This document shows positions 38,412 to 47,598 of a stretch of 64,000 nucleotides of DNA, piece by piece. Location: NCBI GenBank assembly GCA_947569705.1, contig CANOSP010000008.1, forward strand, positions 1 to 64,000, read 5' to 3'. The notes below the pieces were generated by a model. It saw only the letters and a program-made list of their open reading frames with translations. It made no database searches and was not told the origin of the DNA. The translations under genes were made by a program, and so were the position numbers. How positions within the stretch are numbered: position 1 is the stretch's first letter; every line of letters starts with the position of its first letter. The stretch comes from an uncultured Erysipelotrichaceae bacterium (GTDB lineage: Bacteria > Bacillota_I > Bacilli_A > Erysipelotrichales > Erysipelotrichaceae).

Positions 38412-39747
38412 GGATATATTCTTTCTCTACGGGTAATCTTTTTGTGTATCGAATCATAGTAACAACAGCAAAAATCGCAACTAACACTTCTGTAAAAGGC
38501 ATTGTAAGCCATAGATTGTTGTCATTTGTTAATGGCAGTATGAAAATCAAAATACCACTTATCACTAATCCTCTGGATACCGAAACAATAAATGACGCTT
38601 TCGGCTTTAATAATGCCTGAAAATAATAAGTAGAAAATATATTTATCGGCAACAAAAGAAATGAAAGCCCATAGCACCTTATTATTGCCGGAGCTATTTT
38701 CAAAATATCTTTCGTCGGTGTCATAAATATTCGTACAAACATATTCGGAACTAACAGTGATAACAACGTCCACAAAAGGCTAAAAAACATTACTGAATAG
38801 ATTGAATATTTCAATGTTTCTTTTATTCTGTTGCCAAATTTCGCACCATAATTAACAGATATAATAGGTTGCGAAGCCTGCCCTACACTATAAGCACAAC
38901 ATTGAACGAAAGTACTGACATTTACAATAATCCCATAAACAGAAAGGGCATTTGTACCAAGGTATTTCATGATCTGTCTGTTGAATAAAATTGTTAAAAT
39001 CCCCATGGCAACATCAATAAAGAATGTTGAAAAACCTGTGATGGATATTTCTATTAATTTATGAAATACTTTGGTTGGCTTTACCAAAGCTAAGGAATTT
39101 CTTTTCGTTCCAAAATGTATTAGCATAACAATACATGATATGATTGAACCGATAGCAGTTGCTAAGCCGGCCCCGAAAATTCCCATATCAAGAACGAAAA
39201 CAAAAATATAGTCGCCAAATATATTAAATATTCCGCCAAATAAAACACCAACAGTTGCAAGTGTCGGGTTTTTGTCATTTCTCAAAAAAGCAGCCAACAT
39301 TTGAACGAACAAAAAGCATGGAACTACAAATTTTATTGGAATAATATAAGTTTCAGCCAGAGATAATAACCTTTCTTCTGCACCGAAAAATATCAGTAAT
39401 TCTCTATCAAAACATACAATGACTATCCATGTAATGATAGATAAGATAATTGCACCCATTACCGCAGCCGAAAAATATTCATTCTCGTTTTCAGTTTTTT
39501 TATCTGCTTTTCCCTTTAATGTACTGAAAATAACAGAACCGCCAATTCCCATAAGCAGACCTAAACTAAATATGATATTCCAAATAGGTGCTACAACCGC
39601 AAGTGCTGCTGTTCCGTCCGGACCATGATATTTCCCTACCATAGCCATATCTACGATAGAATAAACAGAAGTAATTAACGCACTTCCAAATGCAGCAGCC
39701 AAATACTTAAAATAGAGTGGTCGGATTTCTCCATGTAAGAAATTCAT
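38404..39747 (-). CDS. MATE-family multidrug exporter (MepA-like)
   Basis: A 447-residue membrane protein with about twelve helices in two related halves. The N-terminal block IVDMAMVGKYHG (about 30) and the equivalent VYGIIVNVSTF segment in the second half (about 270) are typical of MATE exporters, which remove drugs or metabolites using Na+ or H+ gradients. I choose the ATG at 39747, which has AAAAGGAGAG 7-8 bases upstream; a longer in-frame start would lie in the leader hairpin. Expression is probably set by attenuation: a near-consensus promoter (39862-39889) and a strong terminator (39766-39819) both precede the start. A Tn916-type integrase relic lies next door, so the gene may have arrived with a mobile element. 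Confidence 0.9.
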   Translation of the reverse strand: MNFLHGEIRPLYFKYLAAAFGSALITSVYSIVDMAMVGKYHGPDGTAALAVVAPIWNIIFSLGLLMGIGGSVIFSTLKGKADKKTENENEYFSAAVMGAIILSIITWIVIVCFDRELLIFFGAEERLLSLAETYIIPIKFVVPCFLFVQMLAAFLRNDKNPTLATVGVLFGGIFNIFGDYIFVFVLDMGIFGAGLATAIGSIISCIVMLIHFGTKRNSLALVKPTKVFHKLIEISITGFSTFFIDVAMGILTILFNRQIMKYLGTNALSVYGIIVNVSTFVQCCAYSVGQASQPIISVNYGAKFGNRIKETLKYSIYSVMFFSLLWTLLSLLVPNMFVRIFMTPTKDILKIAPAIIRCYGLSFLLLPINIFSTYYFQALLKPKASFIVSVSRGLVISGILIFILPLTNDNNLWLTMPFTEVLVAIFAVVTMIRYTKRLPVEKEYIHV

Positions 39748-39765
39748 ATTGCTTCTCTCCTTTTC

Positions 39766-39819
39766 CAAAAAAATAGCTGGACAAGAAACAGATATTTCAA
39801 TCTGTCGCCTTGTCCAGCT
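39766..39819 (-). promoter_or_regulatory. Leader attenuator (intrinsic terminator) before MATE gene
   Basis: On the minus strand AGCTGGACAAG (39809-39819) pairs perfectly with CTTGTCCAGCT (39775-39785). A second 6-bp stem (ACAGAT/ATCTGT) lies inside, then a 6-base loop. ATTTTTTT follows directly, and the ribosome binding site comes right after. An upstream ATCATT...AATGAT pairing in the leader could compete. It would stop most transcripts about 85 bases after the promoter unless antitermination occurs. Confidence 0.8.
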
Positions 39820-39861
39820 CATCATTTCTTATATGAATGATTTGCCCTCCGTGCAGTTCTT

Positions 39862-39889
39862 ATTATAACAAAGTAGTATTGAATGTCAA
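39862..39889 (-). promoter_or_regulatory. Near-consensus sigma-A promoter of the MATE operon
   Basis: Perfect TTGACA and perfect TATAAT are separated by 16 bases on the minus strand. The leader is about 110 bases and includes a GGAGGG with no ordinary start codon close by, followed by the attenuator. Confidence 0.85.
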
Positions 39890-40117
39890 GATTAAATATA
39901 CTTTTTTAAAACATTTTGTGCTCTCTATATACAGTTGTCCTTATTATCTTAGCAGTATCTACTCACAAGAGGAAAAAGGCTGCTCGTTCTCATCATTTCT
40001 CGTAACAATTGAATAAGCACATTAGAATGAAATACAAAAGCATTCAAAAGGTAAATTCTACCTGATTAAACTTATAGATATTAATATCTTTTGAAATGGT
40101 GCTTGTTAAAAGACAAA

Positions 40118-40167
40118 GCATCATAGAACTGCCGGCACACCTGCGAGTCTTGTGTGTGCTATGATGA
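40118..40167. repeat. Imperfect stem-loop near integrase relic
   Basis: GCATCATAG...CTATGATG (outer, 40119-40126 with 40159-40166) and GGCACAC/GTGTGTGC (inner) can fold into a two-part stem. It lies about 50 bases before the integrase relic start, and may be a leftover regulatory leader of the mobile element. Confidence 0.35.
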
Positions 40168-40213
40168 TCAAAAATCATATCAAGGCTTTTCAACAAGGAA
40201 AGGAGCAGACATC

Positions 40214-40840
40214 ATGAAAGAAAAAAGACAGAAAATCTTTATTTAAATATGTGGACACATTTGAAAACGTCAAATATGGGTGTGCTTAGATTGACATCTA
40301 CCGGAAAACGAGAAAAAAACTTTTGATTTCAAATTGAATGATATCATAGAAAATGAAACCAAAGAAAAAGTCGCATTGACAGAGGATCAGGAGCAAGCCT
40401 TACTGTCATTCATCAAAATGGATGACGTATTTCACGTATTATGATGATCTACTGATACGGTTAAAGTCAGAACTTCTATCTCCGCCCTGTTCGGACTGAC
40501 AGTAGCCGATATTGATTTCAAGAATGAAGCTATGATTATTGACCACCAGTTAAAAAAGTACAGGTAACAGAATACAATCGGCAATCCTAAAATTGCGATT
40601 GATTATGGCACTTTATTTTTTAGTACTGTACTACAACAAGAGCCATAAGGACAATCGCTTGCCACATAACACGCCACACACGCAGCGCCAGACATCCTGC
40701 ACAAGGGCGGCAAGTAAGCTTAAGGAAGCCGGAAAAGATTCAGTATATCATTGGATATTAAATATTAGTATCACAATGATTCAGACGCTCATGCGTTCAT
40801 AGATGCCACAAAATCAGAGGTTCAACATCTTATTGTGTAA
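40214..40840 (+). pseudogene. Decayed Tn916-type integrase (tyrosine recombinase)
   Basis: Remains of an Int-Tn tyrosine recombinase, readable only by switching frames several times. After ATG 40214 (AAGGAG upstream), recognisable blocks are MKEKRQ, KYVDTF, DFKLNDIIENETKEKVALTE, LFGLTVADIDF, IIDHQL, then LPHNTPHTQRQTSCT and DAHAFIDATKSEV near the end. These align in order with the Tn916 integrase, including the RLPH-TPH-RHT active-site region, here changed to TQRQT. Several stops (TAA 40244, TAG and TGA later), frameshifts and deletions remove function; total length is about half the normal 405 codons. No excisionase or other conjugative genes were found nearby, so it is an old remnant. Confidence 0.8.
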
Positions 40841-40980
40841 TTGCATTTACACAATTGATAGGAGAAAAATAAGAAAACAGGTCCGACAGTGAGGCTTTCC
40901 GCAAATATAAAGTACCCGTAAATCCGATAAAATAAGGCTTTGTGAAGATATAAAAAGATATTTAAAAAGACATATATGAT

Positions 40981-43900
40981 TTAAAACAAATCACCGAATA
41001 AACTCATTTGATTTTCATCCTGCATTCCCTTTAAAACATTCATGGAATCAAGTTTTTTCACAAGCGTTTGACTGAGTGCCGTACGCATTTGTAAATCTTC
41101 TTTGGATAAAAATGCGCCGTTTTTACGTGCTTCACTGATCGTGACCGCAACCGATTCACCCAAGCCGTCAATACTGGTAAAGGGCGGAATCAACACATTT
41201 TTATCGTTTTCATCGGGAATGAAATCCGTCGCATGGGAACGCATTATATCAATATTGGCAAAGCGATAGCCGCGCAGCACCATCTCTAAAGCAAGCTCTA
41301 AAGTATTGTAAATATCTCGATCTTTCTTGGTCACATCATTTTTTAACTGCGGATCGTTGATGCGGCGATTGATGTCATTCATCTTTTCTCTGATTGCCGC
41401 TTCCCCTCGAATCATTGTTTCAATATCATACGCATCACAGCGAATCGAGAAAAACATCGCATAATAATAAATCGGATGATGTACCTTAAACCATGCGATG
41501 CGAATTGCCATCATCACATAAGCAACCGCATGTGCTTTTGGGAACATATACTTGATTTTCTTACAGGATTCGATATACCAATCCTCAACACCGTTCTCCT
41601 TCATTTCCGGAATCCATTCTTCCTTTAATCCTTTTCCTTTACGAACGGATTCCATAATCGTAAAGGCAAGCTTCGGCTTTAATCCCTTATGAAGCAGATA
41701 GACCATAATATCATCACGACAACCGATTACGCTTTTCAAGGTACAGATGCCCTCATCAATCAAATCTTTCGCATTGCCGAGCCATACATCGGTACCGTGA
41801 CTCAATCCGGAAATTTTCAGTAATTCATCAAAGGTAGTCGGATGCGTCAGCTTCAAAATTCCGCGCACAAACGGTGTGCCGAATTCCGGTAAGCCGGCCG
41901 CTCCGGTTTCTTCGGTATTTTTCGTGGTATCGATCATTAATGCGTCAACACCGGAGAAGATACTCATCGTAGCCGGATCGTTCATCGGAATTGTTGTCAC
42001 ATCAATACCGCTTAAATGCTCCAACATTTTCATCGCGGTCGGATCGACATGACCCAAGATATCAAACTTCAATACATTATCATGAATCTGATGGAAGTCA
42101 AAGTGTGTGGTTTTCCATTCCGCGAAGGGGTTGTTGGCAGGATATTGAACCGGCGTAAAATCATGCACGTCCAAATCCAGCGGAACGACGATAATGCCGC
42201 CCGGATGCTGACCGGTCGTACGTTTAACACCCTCGCAGCCCTTCGCCAAACGCAGTTCCTGCGCTCTTCTTACCGTGCCTTCTAAGCCCATTTCTTCTTC
42301 AAAGCCTTTAACATATCCGAAGGCGGTTTCCTTCGCTACGGTACCGATCGTACCGGCACGAAACACATGATCCTCACCGAATACCTCTTTGGTGTAGGCG
42401 TGCGCATTCGGCTGATAATCACCGGAGAAGTTCAAGTCAATATCAGGGACCTTGTCGCCCTCAAATCCGAGAAAGGTTTCAAACGGAATATCATGTCCGT
42501 CACCGCGGATGATCTCCCCGCAGTTCGGGCATTTTTTATCCGGTAAATCAAAGCCGTTAGGGACACTGCCGTCCGTAAAGAATTCCACATAATGACATTT
42601 CGGACACACATAATGCGGTGCCAGCGGATTTACCTCGGTAATACCGGACATCGTTGCGACAAAGGAAGAACCGACCGAACCACGGGAACCGACCAAATAA
42701 CCGTCATCGTTGCTTTTCTTTACTAAGAGATGCGAAATATAATAAACGACATAAAAGCCGTGACCGATAATGGAAGCCAATTCCTTTTCCAATCGCTGTT
42801 CAACGATTTCCGGAAGCTTTTCACCGTATTTCTCATGTGCCGTTTCATAACAAATATCACGCAGTTTTTGATCGGAGCCTTCCATATCCGGCGGATACAG
42901 ACGATCCTTAACCGGCAAAACCAAGCCGATCTGATCCTTGATTTTATTTGTATTTTCAATAACGAATTCATGCGCGCGATCCGTCCATTCGAATGCCGCA
43001 AGCATTTCTTCCGTCGTATAAAAATGCTGATCGGGTGCTTGAAAGCGACGACGTTTTTCACTGTTATAAATATACAGCGGATGACGGACACCGCCGATTG
43101 CCTGTGAATTAATATAAATATCACGAATCTGTTTCTGCTTCGGATGTACATAATGACAATCACCGGTTGCGACAATTACTTTACCCAAACGATCGGCTGC
43201 CGTAATGATTGCCGATAAGATTTCCTTTAAGCGCTCTTGACTGCCGATAGAATCACGCTCGACCAAATGACGATAATTCTCCAACGGCTGAATCTCAATA
43301 TAATCATAGAAACGCATCACTTCTAACAGTTGTTCCTCACCGCGCGTATGCGCCATATCGAAAACCTCGCCGTTAAGACTTCCCGAACCGATCAATAAAT
43401 TGCCGTTCAAGCGGCGCTTTTCTATTTCCTGACGCAAAATACGCGGTTCCGCAACGACATTATTCGTATTCTTCGCATTATAGGACAAATATTTTGTATG
43501 CGACAGCGTCACAAGCTCAAACAGTTCCTTTAAGCCTGCCATGTTCTTTGCCATAACCACGACACTTTTTTTACGCACTTTTTTGAAACAGGAAGAATCC
43601 TGCATATTCTGAAGATCATACAAGGTTTCAATATGCTTTAAATCATTTAACATATTTAAAAAGGTAAGTGCCAATACCTCCGCATCATAGTCGGCACGAT
43701 GGGCAACCTCTTCATCATAGCGAATTCCGTAGCTTCGAGCAATTTGACCGAGACGATAGCCCTTACGATCACTTTGCAGTGAGCGTGCCAAATCTAATGT
43801 ATCGATCACCGGGTTGCTTAACGGTTCACGATTTGCACGTATTAAGCTGTCATTTAAAAAGTTATAGTCAAAGTCCGCATTATGTGCAACTAAAATACTG

Positions 43901-45360
43901 TCACCGATAAAATCAAGCAGTTCATCCACACACTCGGCAAACGGTTTGGCATCCTTTACATGCTCATTGGTAATCCCGGTCAGCTCCGTGGTAAACGCAC
44001 TCAACTCCACCGGCGGTTTAATAAACATCTGCAATGATTTCACACAGGAGCGATCCTTGACAATTTGCGCACCAAATTCAATAATATGATCAAAACGTGA
44101 GGATAAACCGGTCGTTTCCAAGTCGAATACACAATAGGTTCCTTTTTCTAAAATCGTATCATTCGCATTGCGAACAATATGCAGATAAGGATCCACCATA
44201 TTAAACTCAACACCGTAAATCATTTTAAACGGATGATCGGGATCTCGCTTCTTATTGATTGCCGCCACCGCTGCCTGTGCCTTAGGAAAAGCCTGCGCAA
44301 CCATATGATCACTGATCGCAATCGCATCCATTCCCCAGCTGTTCGCTGTTTCGATAAATTCCTCAATATCACAGACACCGTCCATTTCGGATAATTTCGT
44401 ATGAACATGCAGCTCAACACGCTTTTCCTCGGCATGATCCTGACGTTTCACCTCGGCGATTTCTTCGGTATGATGGGGTTCAAATACATATTCACGCGCA
44501 TATGTATCATAAACGACATCCCCATATGCAATAAGCATTTCTCCCTTATGAATACCGGGCAGTGTCTCTGCTTGTTTTTGGCTTAAAAAGCGCTTCATAA
44601 TCATCGCATCGTCATCATCACAGATCCAATAATTTTGTATGATATATTGCTTATCGGGATTTTTCTTAGAGCGAACTTCACGTTCCTCCGCATCAAAGAT
44701 TTTTCCGCAAATACTGACAGAAGTCATTTCACTTTGAATTTGACTGATAGAAACACGCTGATATTGATCCAACGGTTTTAATTTCTTATTGACTGACGCT
44801 CGTTTTTTAGGTCTTTGTACATCCGGCACAGCTTCTTCATTTGCTTTTTTTACAGAAATTGTCTTTACTGCCGGAACACTTGTTTCCTTTACGGTCGGCT
44901 TCGCTTCCTTCACCAAAATATTCAGCTGAAATCCGCATTCGCGTAAAAATGCCACTAACAAATGCTTGTTTTGAATCGCCTGATCGCGCTGTGCTTCTTC
45001 AAAGATCCGATAGACAATATAAGTATCCTCTAATGACGGCATTATATCGGTAAAAACAGCGCTGTTTGAATGCAGTGAGACATAGTGCTTAATATAATCA
45101 AATACCTCAAAGATATTGGTATCCGTATGCTCACAGATAATTTGACACTGCACTTCACAGCGAACAAACTTTTTAAAACGCATAAGAAAACGATCCCATA
45201 TCTCATAGGGCAGCACTCTCAACAAACGCACGGAAAGCTCCAGCACATTGCTGGCCTTGCGATAGTGCGGGGTCACGGTAAAGGCGGCACCCTCAAAATA
45301 AGCGCGTTCCGCTTCATCCGTTCCGATCTTTTCCAATACCTCTGTCAGCTTTAGTTCCAT
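40981..45360 (-). CDS. polC: DNA polymerase III alpha subunit, PolC type
   Basis: The 1459-residue replicative polymerase of low-GC Gram-positives. Order: N-terminal domain, OB fold (about 200-310), PHP domain first part (ELHVHTKLSEMDG near 320), inserted DEDD proofreading exonuclease (FDLETTGL near 405; HRADYDAE near 545), PHP second part, zinc-finger CPKC...CPNC (about 940-975), polymerase active-site region DIDLNFSGDYQPN (about 990), and the C-terminal DNA- and clamp-binding region ending in the clamp motif QMSLFGDLF. Length is close to the family's about 1440. GAGGT precedes the ATG 8 bases upstream. It is bordered downstream by the integrase relic. Confidence 0.97.
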   Translation of the reverse strand: MELKLTEVLEKIGTDEAERAYFEGAAFTVTPHYRKASNVLELSVRLLRVLPYEIWDRFLMRFKKFVRCEVQCQIICEHTDTNIFEVFDYIKHYVSLHSNSAVFTDIMPSLEDTYIVYRIFEEAQRDQAIQNKHLLVAFLRECGFQLNILVKEAKPTVKETSVPAVKTISVKKANEEAVPDVQRPKKRASVNKKLKPLDQYQRVSISQIQSEMTSVSICGKIFDAEEREVRSKKNPDKQYIIQNYWICDDDDAMIMKRFLSQKQAETLPGIHKGEMLIAYGDVVYDTYAREYVFEPHHTEEIAEVKRQDHAEEKRVELHVHTKLSEMDGVCDIEEFIETANSWGMDAIAISDHMVAQAFPKAQAAVAAINKKRDPDHPFKMIYGVEFNMVDPYLHIVRNANDTILEKGTYCVFDLETTGLSSRFDHIIEFGAQIVKDRSCVKSLQMFIKPPVELSAFTTELTGITNEHVKDAKPFAECVDELLDFIGDSILVAHNADFDYNFLNDSLIRANREPLSNPVIDTLDLARSLQSDRKGYRLGQIARSYGIRYDEEVAHRADYDAEVLALTFLNMLNDLKHIETLYDLQNMQDSSCFKKVRKKSVVVMAKNMAGLKELFELVTLSHTKYLSYNAKNTNNVVAEPRILRQEIEKRRLNGNLLIGSGSLNGEVFDMAHTRGEEQLLEVMRFYDYIEIQPLENYRHLVERDSIGSQERLKEILSAIITAADRLGKVIVATGDCHYVHPKQKQIRDIYINSQAIGGVRHPLYIYNSEKRRRFQAPDQHFYTTEEMLAAFEWTDRAHEFVIENTNKIKDQIGLVLPVKDRLYPPDMEGSDQKLRDICYETAHEKYGEKLPEIVEQRLEKELASIIGHGFYVVYYISHLLVKKSNDDGYLVGSRGSVGSSFVATMSGITEVNPLAPHYVCPKCHYVEFFTDGSVPNGFDLPDKKCPNCGEIIRGDGHDIPFETFLGFEGDKVPDIDLNFSGDYQPNAHAYTKEVFGEDHVFRAGTIGTVAKETAFGYVKGFEEEMGLEGTVRRAQELRLAKGCEGVKRTTGQHPGGIIVVPLDLDVHDFTPVQYPANNPFAEWKTTHFDFHQIHDNVLKFDILGHVDPTAMKMLEHLSGIDVTTIPMNDPATMSIFSGVDALMIDTTKNTEETGAAGLPEFGTPFVRGILKLTHPTTFDELLKISGLSHGTDVWLGNAKDLIDEGICTLKSVIGCRDDIMVYLLHKGLKPKLAFTIMESVRKGKGLKEEWIPEMKENGVEDWYIESCKKIKYMFPKAHAVAYVMMAIRIAWFKVHHPIYYYAMFFSIRCDAYDIETMIRGEAAIREKMNDINRRINDPQLKNDVTKKDRDIYNTLELALEMVLRGYRFANIDIMRSHATDFIPDENDKNVLIPPFTSIDGLGESVAVTISEARKNGAFLSKEDLQMRTALSQTLVKKLDSMNVLKGMQDENQMSLFGDLF

Positions 45361-45410
45361 AGCGCTACCTCGTTTCTTGTCTACGCATCATTTTACCATA
45401 ATTTTACCCT

Positions 45411-45450
45411 TAAAAAAAGAAAGAAGCTTGATTTTAAGCAAGTTCTTTCT
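45411..45450 (-). terminator. Terminator of the ceramidase-like/SIS operon
   Basis: AGAAAGAAGCTTG and CAAGTTCTTTCT pair with one bulge around an 8-base loop, followed by seven T residues on the minus strand. It lies 33 bases past the SIS gene stop and about 50 bases before polC. Confidence 0.75.
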
Positions 45451-45483
45451 CAATGATTAATCGGATGTTTAATCGTTATATAA

Positions 45484-46215
45484 TTATTTCCAATAGCCGT
45501 AATATTTATCATATAAAGCTTCGTTATATTCATCGGCACCGTCGACATTGGAGCTTTTAAAAATCGGCGGATTTTCACCTGCTTCTACCAGTTGGTGAAT
45601 CACCTGTGTAATTAAAGCTTGGGCGAGGGCGATTCCGATACAGTCGCTGGTTGCGCCGATCGGTGTATCCAGTCCGTCGATCGTATAGCCGGCATCGCCT
45701 TTGGGTGAGCCGTTATCCAATACCACATCGGCAAGTTCAAATAACCGCTTACCGCAGGAATGACGGGAAGCCGTTGCGCTTGAATGCGCCAAAGAGGTCA
45801 TCGCAATCACACGGCAACCGACTTTTTTGGCTTCTAATGCCATCTCAACCGGCACCGGATTGCGCCCCGAATTACTGATAATTAAAATCGTATCTTTTGC
45901 CTCGATCTTATACAGCTTGACCATCGCTGCCGCATAGCCTTCCAAACGCTCCAGCATCGTACTTTTATTCGTCATTTCATGAAGCATCAGCTCAGGGGGC
46001 AGAATTGCCTTCACATAAGCCAAGCCGCCGGCACGCACATAAAGCTCTTCCGCAATCATATGGGAATGACCCGAACCGAACACATAGAAGCGTCCGCCTG
46101 CCTTACAGCTTTCACTGACGAAATCAGCTGCCTGCATCAGTGCCTGTTCCTGTGATTCACTGACTTCTTTCAGTTTATTTTGTACAAAGTTCAAATAATC
46201 TTTTACTACATTCAT
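45484..46215 (-). CDS. SIS-domain phosphosugar-binding protein (UPF0309-like)
   Basis: A 243-residue cytoplasmic protein with a single SIS fold, related to UPF0309 and to MurQ-type etherases and sugar-phosphate isomerases. Ser/Thr-rich binding loops are visible: FGSGHSH (about 47) and ISNSGRNPVP (about 113). A Gly-rich insert near 170 (DNGSPKGDAGYT) is typical of UPF0309. The start at 46215 lies one base after the TGA of the ceramidase-like gene, with GGAGAG 6 bases upstream, so the two are co-translated. The likely substrate is a phosphorylated amino sugar, by family. Confidence 0.85.
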   Translation of the reverse strand: MNVVKDYLNFVQNKLKEVSESQEQALMQAADFVSESCKAGGRFYVFGSGHSHMIAEELYVRAGGLAYVKAILPPELMLHEMTNKSTMLERLEGYAAAMVKLYKIEAKDTILIISNSGRNPVPVEMALEAKKVGCRVIAMTSLAHSSATASRHSCGKRLFELADVVLDNGSPKGDAGYTIDGLDTPIGATSDCIGIALAQALITQVIHQLVEAGENPPIFKSSNVDGADEYNEALYDKYYGYWK

Positions 46216-46216
46216 T

Positions 46217-47482
46217 TCACTCTCTCCATTTCTTAATTTGTCGATCAATCAGCTTCATCAGCTTCTCGCTCTCCGCTTTCGCAAACGGACTGCTGAAAGC
46301 CTCGTAAAACTGCTGTTCATAAGCATGTGTATTCGCAAAATACATTTGATAGCCGTTCACATAGCTGATAAAATGAGTATGTTCATTCTCATAAGGATTG
46401 CTTAATTCACTGAACAGCTCTCCGGGGATACCGATAAAAATCTCTTCCCCGATCTTCATCATCTCAACAGTAATTTCATAAGCCTGTGTACCGTCATAAT
46501 GAAGTGCATACAAATAATCTGCCGTTGCCCCTTCCACACCGTTTTCAATCAAGCGCAATTCACTGACAGAAAGTGACTGCGTTTTTGCGATCTGAAACTG
46601 CTGTCGGCGCTGTTTCAAAAGCACTTTCGCTTCATCGACGCTCTTGGCTTGTTTGGCTGTCAATAAAGCAGTAATCGGCGCATAGGAAATTGAATTTCCT
46701 TGCCACGGTTTTGCCTGTTTAAGCAGCGATACGCTTGATAACGCAAGCAGATCGCCCATGCGTCTGACCTCTTGAAAATCACTGCCGACTCTTGTAAAGC
46801 GCGAAGAAATATCGCCGCAGCTGCCGTTCAAAAAGAGACACATCGCATATCCCTTTGCTTTCATTGCCTGTGCATAGGCTCCGCAAAAATCAGCACTTAC
46901 AGCGAGATTATCGGCACCTAAAACAGTCGGATGACAGGCAAAATTCACAATAAGTGCGTTCCCTGCATCGCTGCATATCTCCGCAAGCCATAACGATGTA
47001 TTTCCCGCAAGCTTTTGATCATTGCGATTAGAACCGATTCCCTCACAGCTTCCGTATGCAATTTTAATACTTCCCGCTTGAAGCTTAAGAATGGCTTGCC
47101 TGAGTGCCTCAACACTCTGCGCTGTCACATAATTTAAATATTCATCATCCGCTTCACCGAACAAACTTTTCGCACCGCATAAAAAGCCGTGTTCACTGTC
47201 CAATATACCGCCTGGTCCGGAATGCGTATGAATCGCAGAAAAAAACATATGATCGATCTTCACTTCCCCCGCGCATTTTGCCTTGACCGCATCCATAATC
47301 AAATGATCTACTGCCAATAAATCATAAGCCAATAACGCATAATACTGCTCGTCCTGTTCAAATACCATTACCTTAACATACAGCTCATCATGAACAGTTT
47401 CGGCAGTTCTTTGTTTTGCATAACCTGCCAACATACACGGCACTTTCGGCGTAATCACCTTTTGCTCAAAACCGATTCGCAT
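46217..47482 (-). CDS. Neutral/alkaline ceramidase-like hydrolase
   Basis: A 421-residue protein matching the N-terminal catalytic domain of neutral/alkaline non-lysosomal ceramidases. The zinc-site segment AIHTHSGPGG (about 89) and NFACHPTVLG (about 182) are the family signatures; a further GDISSR block lies near 223. It has no signal peptide, unlike secreted ceramidases, and lacks their C-terminal domain, so a cytoplasmic amidase role on another substrate (for example an amino-sugar derivative) is more likely. It begins the operon with the SIS gene, faces a GntR/HutC gene, and has a palindromic operator across its promoter. Confidence 0.8.
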   Translation of the reverse strand: MRIGFEQKVITPKVPCMLAGYAKQRTAETVHDELYVKVMVFEQDEQYYALLAYDLLAVDHLIMDAVKAKCAGEVKIDHMFFSAIHTHSGPGGILDSEHGFLCGAKSLFGEADDEYLNYVTAQSVEALRQAILKLQAGSIKIAYGSCEGIGSNRNDQKLAGNTSLWLAEICSDAGNALIVNFACHPTVLGADNLAVSADFCGAYAQAMKAKGYAMCLFLNGSCGDISSRFTRVGSDFQEVRRMGDLLALSSVSLLKQAKPWQGNSISYAPITALLTAKQAKSVDEAKVLLKQRRQQFQIAKTQSLSVSELRLIENGVEGATADYLYALHYDGTQAYEITVEMMKIGEEIFIGIPGELFSELSNPYENEHTHFISYVNGYQMYFANTHAYEQQFYEAFSSPFAKAESEKLMKLIDRQIKKWRE

Positions 47483-47511
47483 AGCCTCACCCTTTCTGTT
47501 TCCAGTATATC

Positions 47512-47527
47512 ACATGTATATACATGT
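47512..47527. promoter_or_regulatory. Palindromic operator, GntR/HutC type
   Basis: ACATGTATATACATGT is a perfect 16-bp palindrome containing the TGTATATACA core typical of many HutC-family sites. On the minus strand it sits between TTTACA and TATACT (18-base spacer), so a bound repressor would block the ceramidase-like/SIS promoter. Confidence 0.7.
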
Positions 47528-47598
47528 TGTAAATACTAATCACGATAAATGCTATACATTACAAATAAAAATTGATATAATACACTCGGAGGCAACAC

